A DNA stretch of 15,001 nt from JAAFIP01 sp043718065 (lineage in GTDB: Bacteria > Pseudomonadota > Gammaproteobacteria > Burkholderiales > Burkholderiaceae_C). Below are positions 1 to 6,968 of the stretch, piece by piece. The DNA lies in contig JAYSWJ010000040.1 in the NCBI GenBank assembly GCA_043718065.1, positions 1 through 15,001 of the forward strand, read 5' to 3'. The notes under the pieces are model-generated. The model searched no databases. It saw only the letters and a program-made list of their open reading frames with translations, and had not been told where the DNA came from. Every line of letters starts with the position of its first letter. The first letter of the stretch is position 1. A program made the position numbers and the translations under genes.

Positions 1-94
1 ATCGCCGAGGGGAGCACCACGAGAGCCGCGATCACCGCCCAGCCCGGGAGCAGCGCACCGAGGCTCCCGGCGCCCTCGGGTCGCAGCGCGATCC
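1..94. other. High-GC left edge, probable assembly join or foreign fragment
   Basis: The first 90 bases contain 70 G or C (about 78%), clearly above the neighbouring coding DNA. The plus-strand frame that continues into the CoA-transferase is open here, but its residues are a low-complexity run of Arg, Pro, Ser and Gly unlike that family. The minus strand is also open and reads like a hydrophobic membrane segment (GWAVIAALVVLP among its residues), as in high-GC actinobacterial proteins. The family-like sequence starts abruptly near base 95. I infer a chimeric contig join or a recombination boundary at roughly 90-100; the sequence alone cannot tell which. Confidence 0.5.
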
Positions 95-607
95 AACCGC
101 ATATCAGCCTGGGGCGTGTACGACGTGTTTACGGTGAAAGACGGTGAGCAAATTTTCTTAAGCGCTGTGACCGACAAGCAGTGGCTGGTGATGTGCGATG
201 CCTTCGGATGGGACGACTTAAAAACTAACCCTGTGTACAACAGCAACAATGATCGCGTACGCGAGCGCCCCCGCCTGCTGGCGCAACTGCGCGAACGGTT
301 TGCCACCTACAGCGCGCAAGAACTTAGCACGCTGTTTGAAGACAATGGCTTGCCCTACGCCCCCATCAAAAAACCGCATGAGCTGGTGGACGACCCGCAT
401 TTGCTGGCCACCGGAGGCTTGGCGCCTATGACACTGCCTGATGGCAAAGTCACCCGCACGGTGCTGTTCCCCTTCACCATGGACGGCCAGCGCTTGGGTG
501 TGCGCCACAACCCACCCAAGCTGGGCGAACACAGCGCCGCGATACTGCAGTCGCTAGGCTACAGCGCGCAAGAATCGGCTACTTTGAGCCAACCAGCTAA
601 GGCTTGA
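95..607 (+). CDS. CoA-transferase family III (CaiB/BaiF/Frc-like), C-terminal part, 5' truncated
   Basis: This is the last ~170 residues of a family III CoA-transferase, which moves CoA between carboxylic acids in the cytoplasm. Family-like sequence begins at about base 95 (NRISAWGVYDVF) and runs in one frame to the TGA at 605-607. Recognisable segments are WGVYDVFTVKDGEQIFL, NGLPYAPIKKPHEL followed by VDDPHLL, and PPKLGEHSAAIL near the end, all typical of the C-terminal half. The N-terminal half with the catalytic aspartate is missing, so the substrate cannot be inferred. A GTG at 116 exists but falls inside the conserved domain and is not a plausible start. The 3' end overlaps the convergent outer-membrane gene by 11 bp. 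Whether the gene is intact in the organism depends on whether the join at ~95 is real. Confidence 0.8.
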   Translation, partial: NRISAWGVYDVFTVKDGEQIFLSAVTDKQWLVMCDAFGWDDLKTNPVYNSNNDRVRERPRLLAQLRERFATYSAQELSTLFEDNGLPYAPIKKPHELVDDPHLLATGGLAPMTLPDGKVTRTVLFPFTMDGQRLGVRHNPPKLGEHSAAILQSLGYSAQESATLSQPAKA

Positions 608-2693
608 TTGCGCCGATGTTTGCCGTGCTGGTTTCGCGTGTGTAGACGCGCACAGCCGTGCGGCCCTCTTTGTCCAACAGCCATGGCAACGGCAAGTTGT
701 CACTGATCACTGTTAACACATGGGGGCCTGCCGTAACGTAGGCAAACTCAAACCGTCCTTGTGCGTCAGTCGGTGCCGCATACCGACCATCTAGCAGCAC
801 AGTCACGTTAGCGGCACCGCGCTCTGCGGCGTCGCGCTTGGCGTTTTGGTTATCGTCCAAATACACTGAGCCTTCTAATCTGCCTGCCGCAGAACCAGGC
901 GCCCCGCCCACTGGGGCAGTGGGCCGGCCAGCACTGTCCTCGTAGCGCAGCGATACAAATACGCCCGCATCTTGGCTGCGTGAAGTGGTGATTACAGGCG
1001 CTGTCAATGGGCTTTGCGCCAGCGCTATAGCGCTGTTGTAGTTGCCTTGCGTTGCGTACACCGTGGTTTGCAGGGACCATTGGGGCGCTATGCGCCACGT
1101 AGCACCAGCATTCAGCGTGTACTGGGTTTGCTCGCTGCTCCAGCGCCCTTGCAAACTGGTGTTAAACGACCAGCGCTGTCCTAAGGCCCAGTCTGCACTG
1201 GTCGCAAAACCTACGCCGTTGGTGCGCATAAAACCAGCTGTACTTGGCCTGCGGTTTTGATCTAGCGACAGCGCTGTCGACAAGCGCATGTTTTGCACAA
1301 GAGTCCAATCATGGTCTAGCTGCAGCTTGGTTTGCCGCTCGCCCGTGTTAGCACTGGCCACGTCTAGCTGCGCGCGCGTATTGCCCAGGGCGTTGGCAAA
1401 CTGGCTGTACAACAGCAACGACTGCGACTGCACGCCATAACGGCGTACATTAACAGCGGCACCGAAACTGGTACTGCTGCTGTACTGGTAGCGTACGCTA
1501 GTGTTGGCAAAAAATCCTTGCGGCGTATCAGCCTTCACTGGGCTGAGCAGCTCTAGCCCCGAATCGAGCGACCACTGCCGCGTGCGCCAGCCATGGCGCC
1601 AGTAGCCACCTTGCAAATCACTCGCAGTGGGCGTGTCTAGCCAGCCTAGGCCAGGCTGCAATGCAAACACGCCCCAGCCGTGCTGGTGTGCACCTTGGGC
1701 AAAACCACCGTCGGCCCATAACCCCGTGGCGTTAAGGTTGGGCGAGCCTACAAAATCGCTGCCTGTATTGCTGCTGTTTAGCAAATTGATTTGTACAAAA
1801 TCAGGGCTGCTGATGCCGCCGCTACCTGCCCATTCGCGGCGTACCGCTGCGTAGGCTGCGCGCGCATCTACTGGGGTTTGCGTAGTAAGACTTGACGCAA
1901 AAGACGAGGCCACTTGGTTGGCCTGCGCTAACGTACCGCCCCATTGCCACGCGCCGTCTGCCCCGCGTTCGTTTTTTTGCAATCCCAGCACGCTGTAGCT
2001 ACCTTGTGTCGTTTTGAAGCCCGCAACTGGAAAACCTTCAAAACCTCCTGCACGCCCCCAACCAGCCAGCAGATTAAGCCCTTGGCTTTGCTGCCACTGG
2101 GTGGTGATACCTTGCATCGCAGGCGCGGGTAAAGTCAAGCGAGGGCTAGACCGTGCCAGCTCAATCACCGGTAAGTTCAGCATGCCTATGGTATTGTCAG
2201 CACGCCAACCGCCATCAAAAGGCATGCCTATTTGGCGCAGTACAAACGAAGAGGCATTGGCCTGGCCTGCATTGCCTAGTGCGTTGCCACTGGCATTGTT
2301 TACCGTTGTATTTTGTAGCGTCAGCTGGCCTGAAATACTGCCGTAGTAAGCTGTGTCGAAAAAACCATTGGCGCGCAGGCCTTGCCCGCTGCGGCGCTGG
2401 CCTTGCGAATCTTGTTGGTCCCACAGCGCCTCTAGGCTGTAGCTGCGCGGCAGGCCTGCATTATTGTACTTGCGCTGGGCAATATCTTCGGAGTCCTCTG
2501 CAGGCAATCCTTCTATTACGCGGTCTTGGTAAGGTGCGGGTACAGTGACAGTGGCGCTTGCAGTGGATGGCAGCGTTGTAATACCAGCAGGCGTTTGCGC
2601 CCAAGCTGCGCCTGCCAAACTACACAGCCACGCTGCAGCAATACAACTAGGTTTTGCTGCCGATTGATGAGCCTGCAAACCCCACTCACGCAT
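597..2693 (-). CDS. Outer-membrane beta-barrel protein with C-terminal SdrD-B-like domain, usher-position protein of the pilus operon
   Basis: A 698-residue exported protein and the last gene of the operon, 2 bp after the chaperone stop. A signal peptide covers about residues 1-32 (cleavage after AWA). Residues ~100-595 are rich in alternating aromatic/polar strands with short Gly/Asn/Ser turns, as in an outer-membrane barrel. Residues ~602-698 resemble an SdrD-B/CNA-B-like sandwich: LDDNQNAKRDAAERG (612-626) looks like a calcium-binding Asp/Asn loop, followed by TDAQGRFEF. Ushers are usually about 800-900 residues with an N-terminal chaperone-binding domain and a plug; I cannot recognise either here. 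From its position beside a PapD-like chaperone and pilin-like subunits I infer that it is the outer-membrane export or assembly platform. It could instead be a structural anchor. Barrel and exported status are fairly secure; the usher role is a hypothesis. Confidence 0.7.
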   Translation of the reverse strand: MREWGLQAHQSAAKPSCIAAAWLCSLAGAAWAQTPAGITTLPSTASATVTVPAPYQDRVIEGLPAEDSEDIAQRKYNNAGLPRSYSLEALWDQQDSQGQRRSGQGLRANGFFDTAYYGSISGQLTLQNTTVNNASGNALGNAGQANASSFVLRQIGMPFDGGWRADNTIGMLNLPVIELARSSPRLTLPAPAMQGITTQWQQSQGLNLLAGWGRAGGFEGFPVAGFKTTQGSYSVLGLQKNERGADGAWQWGGTLAQANQVASSFASSLTTQTPVDARAAYAAVRREWAGSGGISSPDFVQINLLNSSNTGSDFVGSPNLNATGLWADGGFAQGAHQHGWGVFALQPGLGWLDTPTASDLQGGYWRHGWRTRQWSLDSGLELLSPVKADTPQGFFANTSVRYQYSSSTSFGAAVNVRRYGVQSQSLLLYSQFANALGNTRAQLDVASANTGERQTKLQLDHDWTLVQNMRLSTALSLDQNRRPSTAGFMRTNGVGFATSADWALGQRWSFNTSLQGRWSSEQTQYTLNAGATWRIAPQWSLQTTVYATQGNYNSAIALAQSPLTAPVITTSRSQDAGVFVSLRYEDSAGRPTAPVGGAPGSAAGRLEGSVYLDDNQNAKRDAAERGAANVTVLLDGRYAAPTDAQGRFEFAYVTAGPHVLTVISDNLPLPWLLDKEGRTAVRVYTRETSTANIGAIKP

Positions 2694-2695
2694 GA

Positions 2696-3490
2696 TTATT
2701 CTTTGAATGTGTGCTCAAAAGGCACGCGTTGTCCGCCCCATTCCAAAGCGCCTTTAATTGTCACGGGGTAGTTGATGCTTTTTACGGCTGAACCGCCTTC
2801 GGTGTTGGCGTTCAGCGTAATGGCACGCGTCTCGCCGGGTAGCACGGGCAGCGTGATGGGTGTAAATTCTAGTTTAGCGCCTTTGGCATCGGTGCCGGTT
2901 AACAAGCCTTCCATGCGGCCATGCGCATCACCGGTATTGCGCACTTGCAGTGTGGGTAGTTTGCTGGCGTCAGCGCTGATAGTTTGGCTGACAATTTGCA
3001 GCACGGGCTGCGTGCCCGCCATGCTGGCGTACACAATTACGCCAATCCGACCCGACACCGGAAAGCTCAGCCCACCCTGTGATATGGTGCTGGTATCAAG
3101 CCCCTCTACCATCACGGCAAATCGGCATTGGGTCAGTGGCGCATCGGCAGGTGGCGTAATTTCCAGACGAAAACGCGCTTTGCTATTGCCTTGTACCGAG
3201 AGTTCGCGTCGCTCAAGGGCCACCCACTGACGGCAGCTACCCGGCTGAATAGCGTCAAAAAAATCTACGCCGCCGTTGGCGTTTAAAGTCCAGTCGTTGG
3301 TGTACACCCGAAATTTCCCAGGTAACGGGCCTACTTGCGTGATCTCCAGCACTTGTCGCGTAGTTTGGCCTGGCTTGACGGATGTTTCTACACGGGGCGG
3401 TGAGATCAGTGCCGAAAAACCCTGCGCTTGCGCTACGCAGGCTGCGCTACACGCCAGCAGTACCGCAGTCATACGAGTTGAAAAATTCAT
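2696..3490 (-). CDS. PapD-like periplasmic pilus chaperone
   Basis: A 264-residue periplasmic protein with a signal peptide of about 22 residues (cleavage after AQA). The N-terminal domain starts ISPPRVETSVKPGQTTRQVLEI, the pattern of the first strands of PapD-type chaperones, and continues through ARFRLEITPPADAP. A second sandwich domain follows from about residue 135. Such chaperones hold pilin subunits soluble by lending them a strand and deliver them to the outer membrane. Two cysteines, in PGSCRQW and LTQCRFAV, could form a disulfide in the first domain. The start overlaps the upstream stop in ATGA, which suggests translational coupling, and the barrel-protein gene follows 2 bp later. 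It is somewhat longer than classical chaperones (~220-240 residues after processing) and the match is to the fold pattern, so its subfamily is uncertain. Confidence 0.72.
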   Translation of the reverse strand: MNFSTRMTAVLLACSAACVAQAQGFSALISPPRVETSVKPGQTTRQVLEITQVGPLPGKFRVYTNDWTLNANGGVDFFDAIQPGSCRQWVALERRELSVQGNSKARFRLEITPPADAPLTQCRFAVMVEGLDTSTISQGGLSFPVSGRIGVIVYASMAGTQPVLQIVSQTISADASKLPTLQVRNTGDAHGRMEGLLTGTDAKGAKLEFTPITLPVLPGETRAITLNANTEGGSAVKSINYPVTIKGALEWGGQRVPFEHTFKE

Positions 3491-3948
3491 GGCACATCTA
3501 CCTCAAAATAAAACCGCAACAACTGCGCACTGGACAGCAAACGACCGTCTGTTTGGATCGTGACAGTAAACACATCTTCCAGCAGGGCACTAGGCACTAC
3601 ACCCGACCATACCAAACCACGCTGGCCTGAGCTAAGCTGGCCACTGAGCAAAGGCCCCAGCGCCTGCCAGCGCGCCTGCACCAGCCCACCCGCTTGCGCA
3701 GGCAGCGCCATGTACATGCGCACCGACTTGCCCACCCAAGCGCGCGTGTCTAGCTTAACCTGCACACGCGTAACGCCTTGTACTTGGTGGTCGCTGCCAG
3801 CGGGCGATAGTGACCGCCATTGCAGCGGCAAGTTAGCGTCTAACACCGTGCTTTGCGAGTCATCCACCAGAAACGTCGCGGCCCCCACTAGCCCGGCCAG
3901 ATGCGCTGCCAGCACGCCAGCTAGTAGTTTAAAAAAAGTAGTTCTCAT
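3487..3948 (-). CDS. Small exported protein of the pilus operon, function unknown
   Basis: A 153-residue protein with a signal peptide of about 23 residues (cleavage after VGA). The mature part has no cysteine and looks all-beta: VTRVQVKLDTRAWVGKSVRMYMALP, then GPLLSGQLSSGQRGLVWSG, then a closing strand QLLRFYFEVDVP. I do not recognise a named family. It overlaps both neighbours by 4 bp (ATGA), so it is translated together with the second subunit and the chaperone and should act in the same pathway. A soluble accessory factor, a minor subunit or a barrel-associated protein are all possible. It lacks the C-terminal FxYAN/AAGxY signature shared by the two larger subunits, so I do not call it a pilin. 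Confidence 0.72.
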   Translation of the reverse strand: MRTTFFKLLAGVLAAHLAGLVGAATFLVDDSQSTVLDANLPLQWRSLSPAGSDHQVQGVTRVQVKLDTRAWVGKSVRMYMALPAQAGGLVQARWQALGPLLSGQLSSGQRGLVWSGVVPSALLEDVFTVTIQTDGRLLSSAQLLRFYFEVDVP

Positions 3949-4559
3949 GGCGCTGTGAGCGTGTAGGTGGCTACACCATCGTAAGTGCCTGCGGCGACCA
4001 AGCTGGTGTTAGCGTAGCTGAAGGTATGGCAGTTTTCTACGTAGCTGTTGGCCGCAAAATTACGTAAAAATCTCGTACCGCCGCTGACAAAGCTGCCCGC
4101 AGGAATGTCGGCAGCGCCGTTGTTGCCAATCGACGTGCTGGTCCAGCTAATTTCGCTGAAGGGAATGCTGTTGACACCGCTGGTCAATCCTGCAGGCGTG
4201 GTCACCTGCAGCACAGCGGTGGTGGCGTTGGTGGCGGGCAGCCGATAGAAGCCGCCTATATATACTTGGCCCGCAGTAGGTGTGCACACCGTAAAGTTGT
4301 CTAGTGGACTGACGGCCTGCGTGCTGTTGCTGGTCATGGCCTGCGCTGTGCCACTGCCGGTTGCCGCCACAGGCAATACCAGGCTGACCAAGTTGACTGT
4401 GGCGTTGTCTGCATTCGTGCTGGCGTTACCTACGGCCAGATACACTGCGCGCGACCCTGGGTTGATGCCAATGACCCAAGCGTGGACCAACGTAGGGGTC
4501 ACGATGACAGCTATTACCAGCAACCAAGCCTTGTTGAGCAATCGCAATACTTTGTACAT
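3945..4559 (-). CDS. Pilin-like secreted subunit (minor or tip subunit candidate)
   Basis: A 204-residue exported protein. The start is placed at 4559 because AAAAAGGA lies 5 bp upstream on the coding strand; an in-frame ATG at 4565 is possible. The ATG at 4613 is excluded because it lies inside a terminator hairpin. A signal peptide (VLRLLNKAWLLVIAVIV up to VHA) is followed by a beta-rich Ser/Thr/Ala/Gly-rich domain. The final 25 residues match those of the 4659-5240 product at 12 positions, including FxYAN, AAGxY, TYT and the terminal Pro; both also carry a SEI(N/S)(F/W) motif. Unlike that protein it has two cysteines (FTVCTPT and VENCHTF), probably a disulfide. Its position after the terminator suggests lower expression, fitting a minor, adaptor or tip subunit. 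The stop overlaps the next start in ATGA. Confidence 0.72.
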   Translation of the reverse strand: MYKVLRLLNKAWLLVIAVIVTPTLVHAWVIGINPGSRAVYLAVGNASTNADNATVNLVSLVLPVAATGSGTAQAMTSNSTQAVSPLDNFTVCTPTAGQVYIGGFYRLPATNATTAVLQVTTPAGLTSGVNSIPFSEISWTSTSIGNNGAADIPAGSFVSGGTRFLRNFAANSYVENCHTFSYANTSLVAAGTYDGVATYTLTAP

Positions 4560-4603
4560 GGCCATCCTTTTTGAGACACCCTTGTCTAAATTCTTCCACA
4601 ATG

Positions 4604-4638
4604 AAAAAAGCACGGCCTGAGCGAACCCAAACCGTGCT
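4604..4638 (-). terminator. Intrinsic terminator between the two pilin-like genes (attenuator)
   Basis: On the minus strand a 7-bp perfect stem (AGCACGG at 4638-4632 and CCGTGCT at 4615-4609) with a 16-nt loop is followed directly by a run of six T (4609-4604). It lies in the 99-bp gap between the first and second genes of the operon. No start or obvious promoter is seen between it and the second gene, so the downstream genes probably rely on read-through. That would give an excess of the first subunit over the assembly proteins. Confidence 0.75.
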
Positions 4639-4658
4639 GTACTTTGGGCTAGATCAGC

Positions 4659-5240
4659 TTAAGGCATCACTGCAGTGTAAGTCACTTGGGCATTGTAGAT
4701 ACCAGCTGCGATAGGCGCAGCGTTGGCGTAGTTAAATGTCCATACTGCAGATTGGTTAACCACGCCACCTGTTGCTGCCAACAGCGTGAGGGCACCAGCT
4801 GCCCCCAAACCAATTGCGGGGTGGTTCAGCGCTGCATTGCTCGACGAAAAGTTGATCTCTGACCATGGCACCGCGGGCAGGCCAGTGGCAGTCAAACCTG
4901 CAGCAGGTCCAAAAGCAGTCAGGTTAATGTGACCGCCGTTACCGAAAACCCGTGCGTTAACCACACCGCCAGTAGCTGTCGACACACCCAACACGTTGCC
5001 AGGCGTTGCAACCTGCGCAGCAGTTAACGTGAAGTCTACAAAGTCTACAGTGGGTGTATCCGTAAAGAAAGCACCCGTACCGACGGACAAAAATATGATG
5101 CGGGGTACAGTGATGCGGAAATTAAGGTTTACTGACGCTGTTTGGTTAGTAGCTGACACAGTGTTGATGTCAGATGCCGCTTGTGCGGAGACAGCTGCGC
5201 CAATGACGGCCAAAGCGAGGAGGTGTTTTGCGAATTTCAT
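4659..5240 (-). CDS. Major pilin-like secreted subunit
   Basis: A 193-residue exported protein and the first gene of the operon. The signal peptide is about residues 1-21 (KHLLALAVIGAAVSAQA). The mature protein has no cysteine and is dominated by Ala, Gly, Thr, Val and Asn in alternating strand patterns, with NFRITVPRIIFLSVGTG near the start and WTFNYANAAP ending in VTYTAVMP at the C terminus. This architecture resembles DUF4402/WxL-like or fimbrial subunit domains; I cannot assign one family with certainty. It is closest to the sigma-54 promoter and is followed by a terminator, so it should be the most abundant product, as expected of a fibre's major subunit. Its C-terminal signature recurs in the second subunit, which suggests both are recognised by the same chaperone. 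Confidence 0.75.
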   Translation of the reverse strand: MKFAKHLLALAVIGAAVSAQAASDINTVSATNQTASVNLNFRITVPRIIFLSVGTGAFFTDTPTVDFVDFTLTAAQVATPGNVLGVSTATGGVVNARVFGNGGHINLTAFGPAAGLTATGLPAVPWSEINFSSSNAALNHPAIGLGAAGALTLLAATGGVVNQSAVWTFNYANAAPIAAGIYNAQVTYTAVMP

Positions 5241-5294
5241 GGGGTAATCTTTCAGCTAGAAGCCCACACAATCGGGGCCGATACCTTTCTATTT

Positions 5295-5309
5295 GCAATC
5301 GACATGCCA
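5295..5309 (-). promoter_or_regulatory. Sigma-54 (-24/-12) promoter of the pilus operon
   Basis: On the minus strand the sequence is TGGCAT-N5-TTGC, with the GG and GC dinucleotides separated by exactly 10 bases, matching the sigma-54 consensus TGGCAC-N5-TTGC at all but one specified base. Placing GC at -13/-12 puts transcription start near 5283 and leaves a leader of about 43 nt before the ATG at 5240. The adjacent divergent gene encodes an activator with an intact GAFTGA sigma-54 contact loop, which strongly supports the call. Confidence 0.8.
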
Positions 5310-5390
5310 ACGCATGCCACCTCCAAACTGGCAAATCCATCACGAAAAGCCAGATTTATGGGATCAAACCACTTAAAAACTCTTTCATTC

Positions 5391-5437
5391 ATTGCAAATT
5401 GCAATTTATTTATTTTCATTTATTGCAATTTGCGAAT
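5391..5437. promoter_or_regulatory. AT-rich inverted repeats, candidate activator binding sites (UAS)
   Basis: GCAAATTGCAAT at 5394-5405 is exactly mirrored by ATTGCAATTTGC at 5422-5433, with centres 28 bp apart. The block lies about 110-150 bp upstream of the predicted pilus transcription start, a usual distance for sigma-54 activator sites. The 9-mer ATTGCAAAT (5391-5399) also occurs on the minus strand at 5299-5291, overlapping the -12 element. The block ends about 20 bp before the activator's own ATG, so it could also serve autoregulation. Binding by the neighbouring response regulator is inferred. Confidence 0.55.
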
Positions 5438-5457
5438 TTTATGGTTATCCTATCGCT

Positions 5458-6963
5458 ATGCTATCTGCTGTTATCGCACCGCTTTTCCCCGGCCTCAGGG
5501 TGTTGGTGGTGGAGGACGTGATTGCCTTGGCTATTCAGTACCGTACGCTGGCAGCTAAGCTGCAAGTGCTAGTGACCACTGCGGGCACGGTAGCTGAGGC
5601 CCAGCGCCAAATACACAACGGCCCGTGGCACGCCGCCTTGGTAGATCTTAATTTGCCAGATGGCAGCGGATTTGAAGTGATGCAGGCTTTGCTGCGCGAG
5701 CACCCGGGCTGCTCGGTGGTGGTAATTACAGCAGAGGACGCGCTAGACAACGCCGTACGTGCATCAGAGGCGGGGGCTTTTGACTATATAGAAAAGCCCG
5801 TCGAAGCCGACCGGCTGCTGGTGACGCTGCGCAACGCACTGCAAGCCAGCCAGCTTAACCAGCGCGTGGCTAATTTGCAGGCACAGGCACCACAGCAGTT
5901 TGAGCAGTTCACCGGCCAAAGCGCCGAGATGCAAACGGTGTACCGCATGCTCACCACGGTAGCGGCCAGCAATGTGCCTGTGTGCATTACCGGCGAATCT
6001 GGCACTGGCAAAGAGCTGGCGGCACTGGCCATTCACGCGCGCAGCCCGCGCAGCACCAAAAGACTGGTGCCCATTAACTGCGCCGCCATTCCTAAAGAAT
6101 TGATCGAGAGCGAACTGTTTGGCCACAGCAAAGGCGCGTTTACAGGCGCAGTATCAGACCGGTTGGGTGCCTTTATCGAGGCTGATAAAGGCACTTTATT
6201 TTTAGATGAGATTGCTGAGCTGGACCTCAGCGTGCAGGCCAAGCTGCTGCGCGTGCTGCAAACGGGCGAAGTCAAACGGCTAGGCGAGGACAAAATCCGT
6301 ATTGTCGATGTGCGCGTAGTGTGTGCAACGCACCGCAGCTTGCCTGAGCAAGTGCGCGCGGGTACTTTCCGTGAAGATTTGTTTTACCGCTTGTACGTGG
6401 TGCCTGTGGAACTACCGCCACTGCACCAGCGCGGTGAAGACGTAGTACTTATCGCCCGCGAACTGCTGGCCCGCTACGCACTTGAAGACGGCAAGCAGCT
6501 AAGCGACTTCAGCCCCGATGTGCTGGCCGCATTCAACACCTACGCTTGGCCGGGTAATGTGCGTGAGCTGGTTAACGTGGTGCGTGCCGTAGTAGCCATG
6601 CACGATGGCCCCATGGTGCAACTGCATATGCTGCCCACTATGTTGCGCGAGAGCTTGCCTGAACCTAAAAAAGCTGCGCTGCCAATTTTGCTCCCACAAG
6701 AGCTACCGTGGTTTGCGCAAGATACGGATAGCCGCCTAGCTGTACCGGCAACCATACCCATAACTGCCCCCAGCTACGACCCCGATCGTGTACGGCCCCT
6801 GGGTGACCTAGAGCGCGAAGCGGTGGACTACGCACTGCGTGCCTTTGGTGGCAACGTAGCGCGCGCTGCACAGGCCTTGCAGGTGAATCCTTCTACGCTG
6901 TACCGCAAAATCCAGGTGTGGGCGGCGCAAGGCAGCATGCTGGCCACCGCAGATACAAGGTAG
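5458..6963 (+). CDS. NtrC-family sigma-54-dependent response regulator
   Basis: A 501-residue cytoplasmic activator. The receiver domain (about 12-130) has the acidic pair E19/D20, phospho-acceptor D63 in LVDLNLPDG, and the conserved Lys in YIEKPVEADRL. The AAA+ domain (about 155-390) has Walker A GESGTGKE (179-186), the sigma-54 contact loop GAFTGA (226-231), Walker B LFLDEIAELD (D250/E251) and a FREDLFYRL arginine-finger region. The C terminus (about 455-495) is a Fis-type helix-turn-helix (GNVARAAQALQVNPSTLYRKI). All parts needed to open sigma-54 promoters are present. The ATG at 5458 is chosen because it starts just before the receiver; an upstream TTG at 5392 would place the control repeats inside the gene. 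No strong ribosome site precedes 5458. The kinase gene follows after 5 bp, and a sigma-54 promoter lies in the shared divergent region, so the pilus operon is the likely target. Confidence 0.93.
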   Translation: MLSAVIAPLFPGLRVLVVEDVIALAIQYRTLAAKLQVLVTTAGTVAEAQRQIHNGPWHAALVDLNLPDGSGFEVMQALLREHPGCSVVVITAEDALDNAVRASEAGAFDYIEKPVEADRLLVTLRNALQASQLNQRVANLQAQAPQQFEQFTGQSAEMQTVYRMLTTVAASNVPVCITGESGTGKELAALAIHARSPRSTKRLVPINCAAIPKELIESELFGHSKGAFTGAVSDRLGAFIEADKGTLFLDEIAELDLSVQAKLLRVLQTGEVKRLGEDKIRIVDVRVVCATHRSLPEQVRAGTFREDLFYRLYVVPVELPPLHQRGEDVVLIARELLARYALEDGKQLSDFSPDVLAAFNTYAWPGNVRELVNVVRAVVAMHDGPMVQLHMLPTMLRESLPEPKKAALPILLPQELPWFAQDTDSRLAVPATIPITAPSYDPDRVRPLGDLEREAVDYALRAFGGNVARAAQALQVNPSTLYRKIQVWAAQGSMLATADTR

Positions 6964-6968
6964 GCCCC

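Noticed and set aside
3560..3958. 132-residue open frame on the plus strand
   Set aside because: It is antisense to the small exported protein, which has a signal peptide and coupled neighbours.
4560..4613. Upstream ATG at 4613 for the second pilin-like subunit
   Set aside because: It lies in the terminator hairpin and adds a non-signal-like stretch. The ATG at 4559 has AAGGA at proper spacing and begins a good signal peptide.
5392..5457. N-terminal extension of the sigma-54 activator from a TTG at 5392
   Set aside because: It would add 22 hydrophobic/aromatic residues before the receiver and place the mirrored control repeats inside the gene. The ATG at 5458 gives a normal receiver start.
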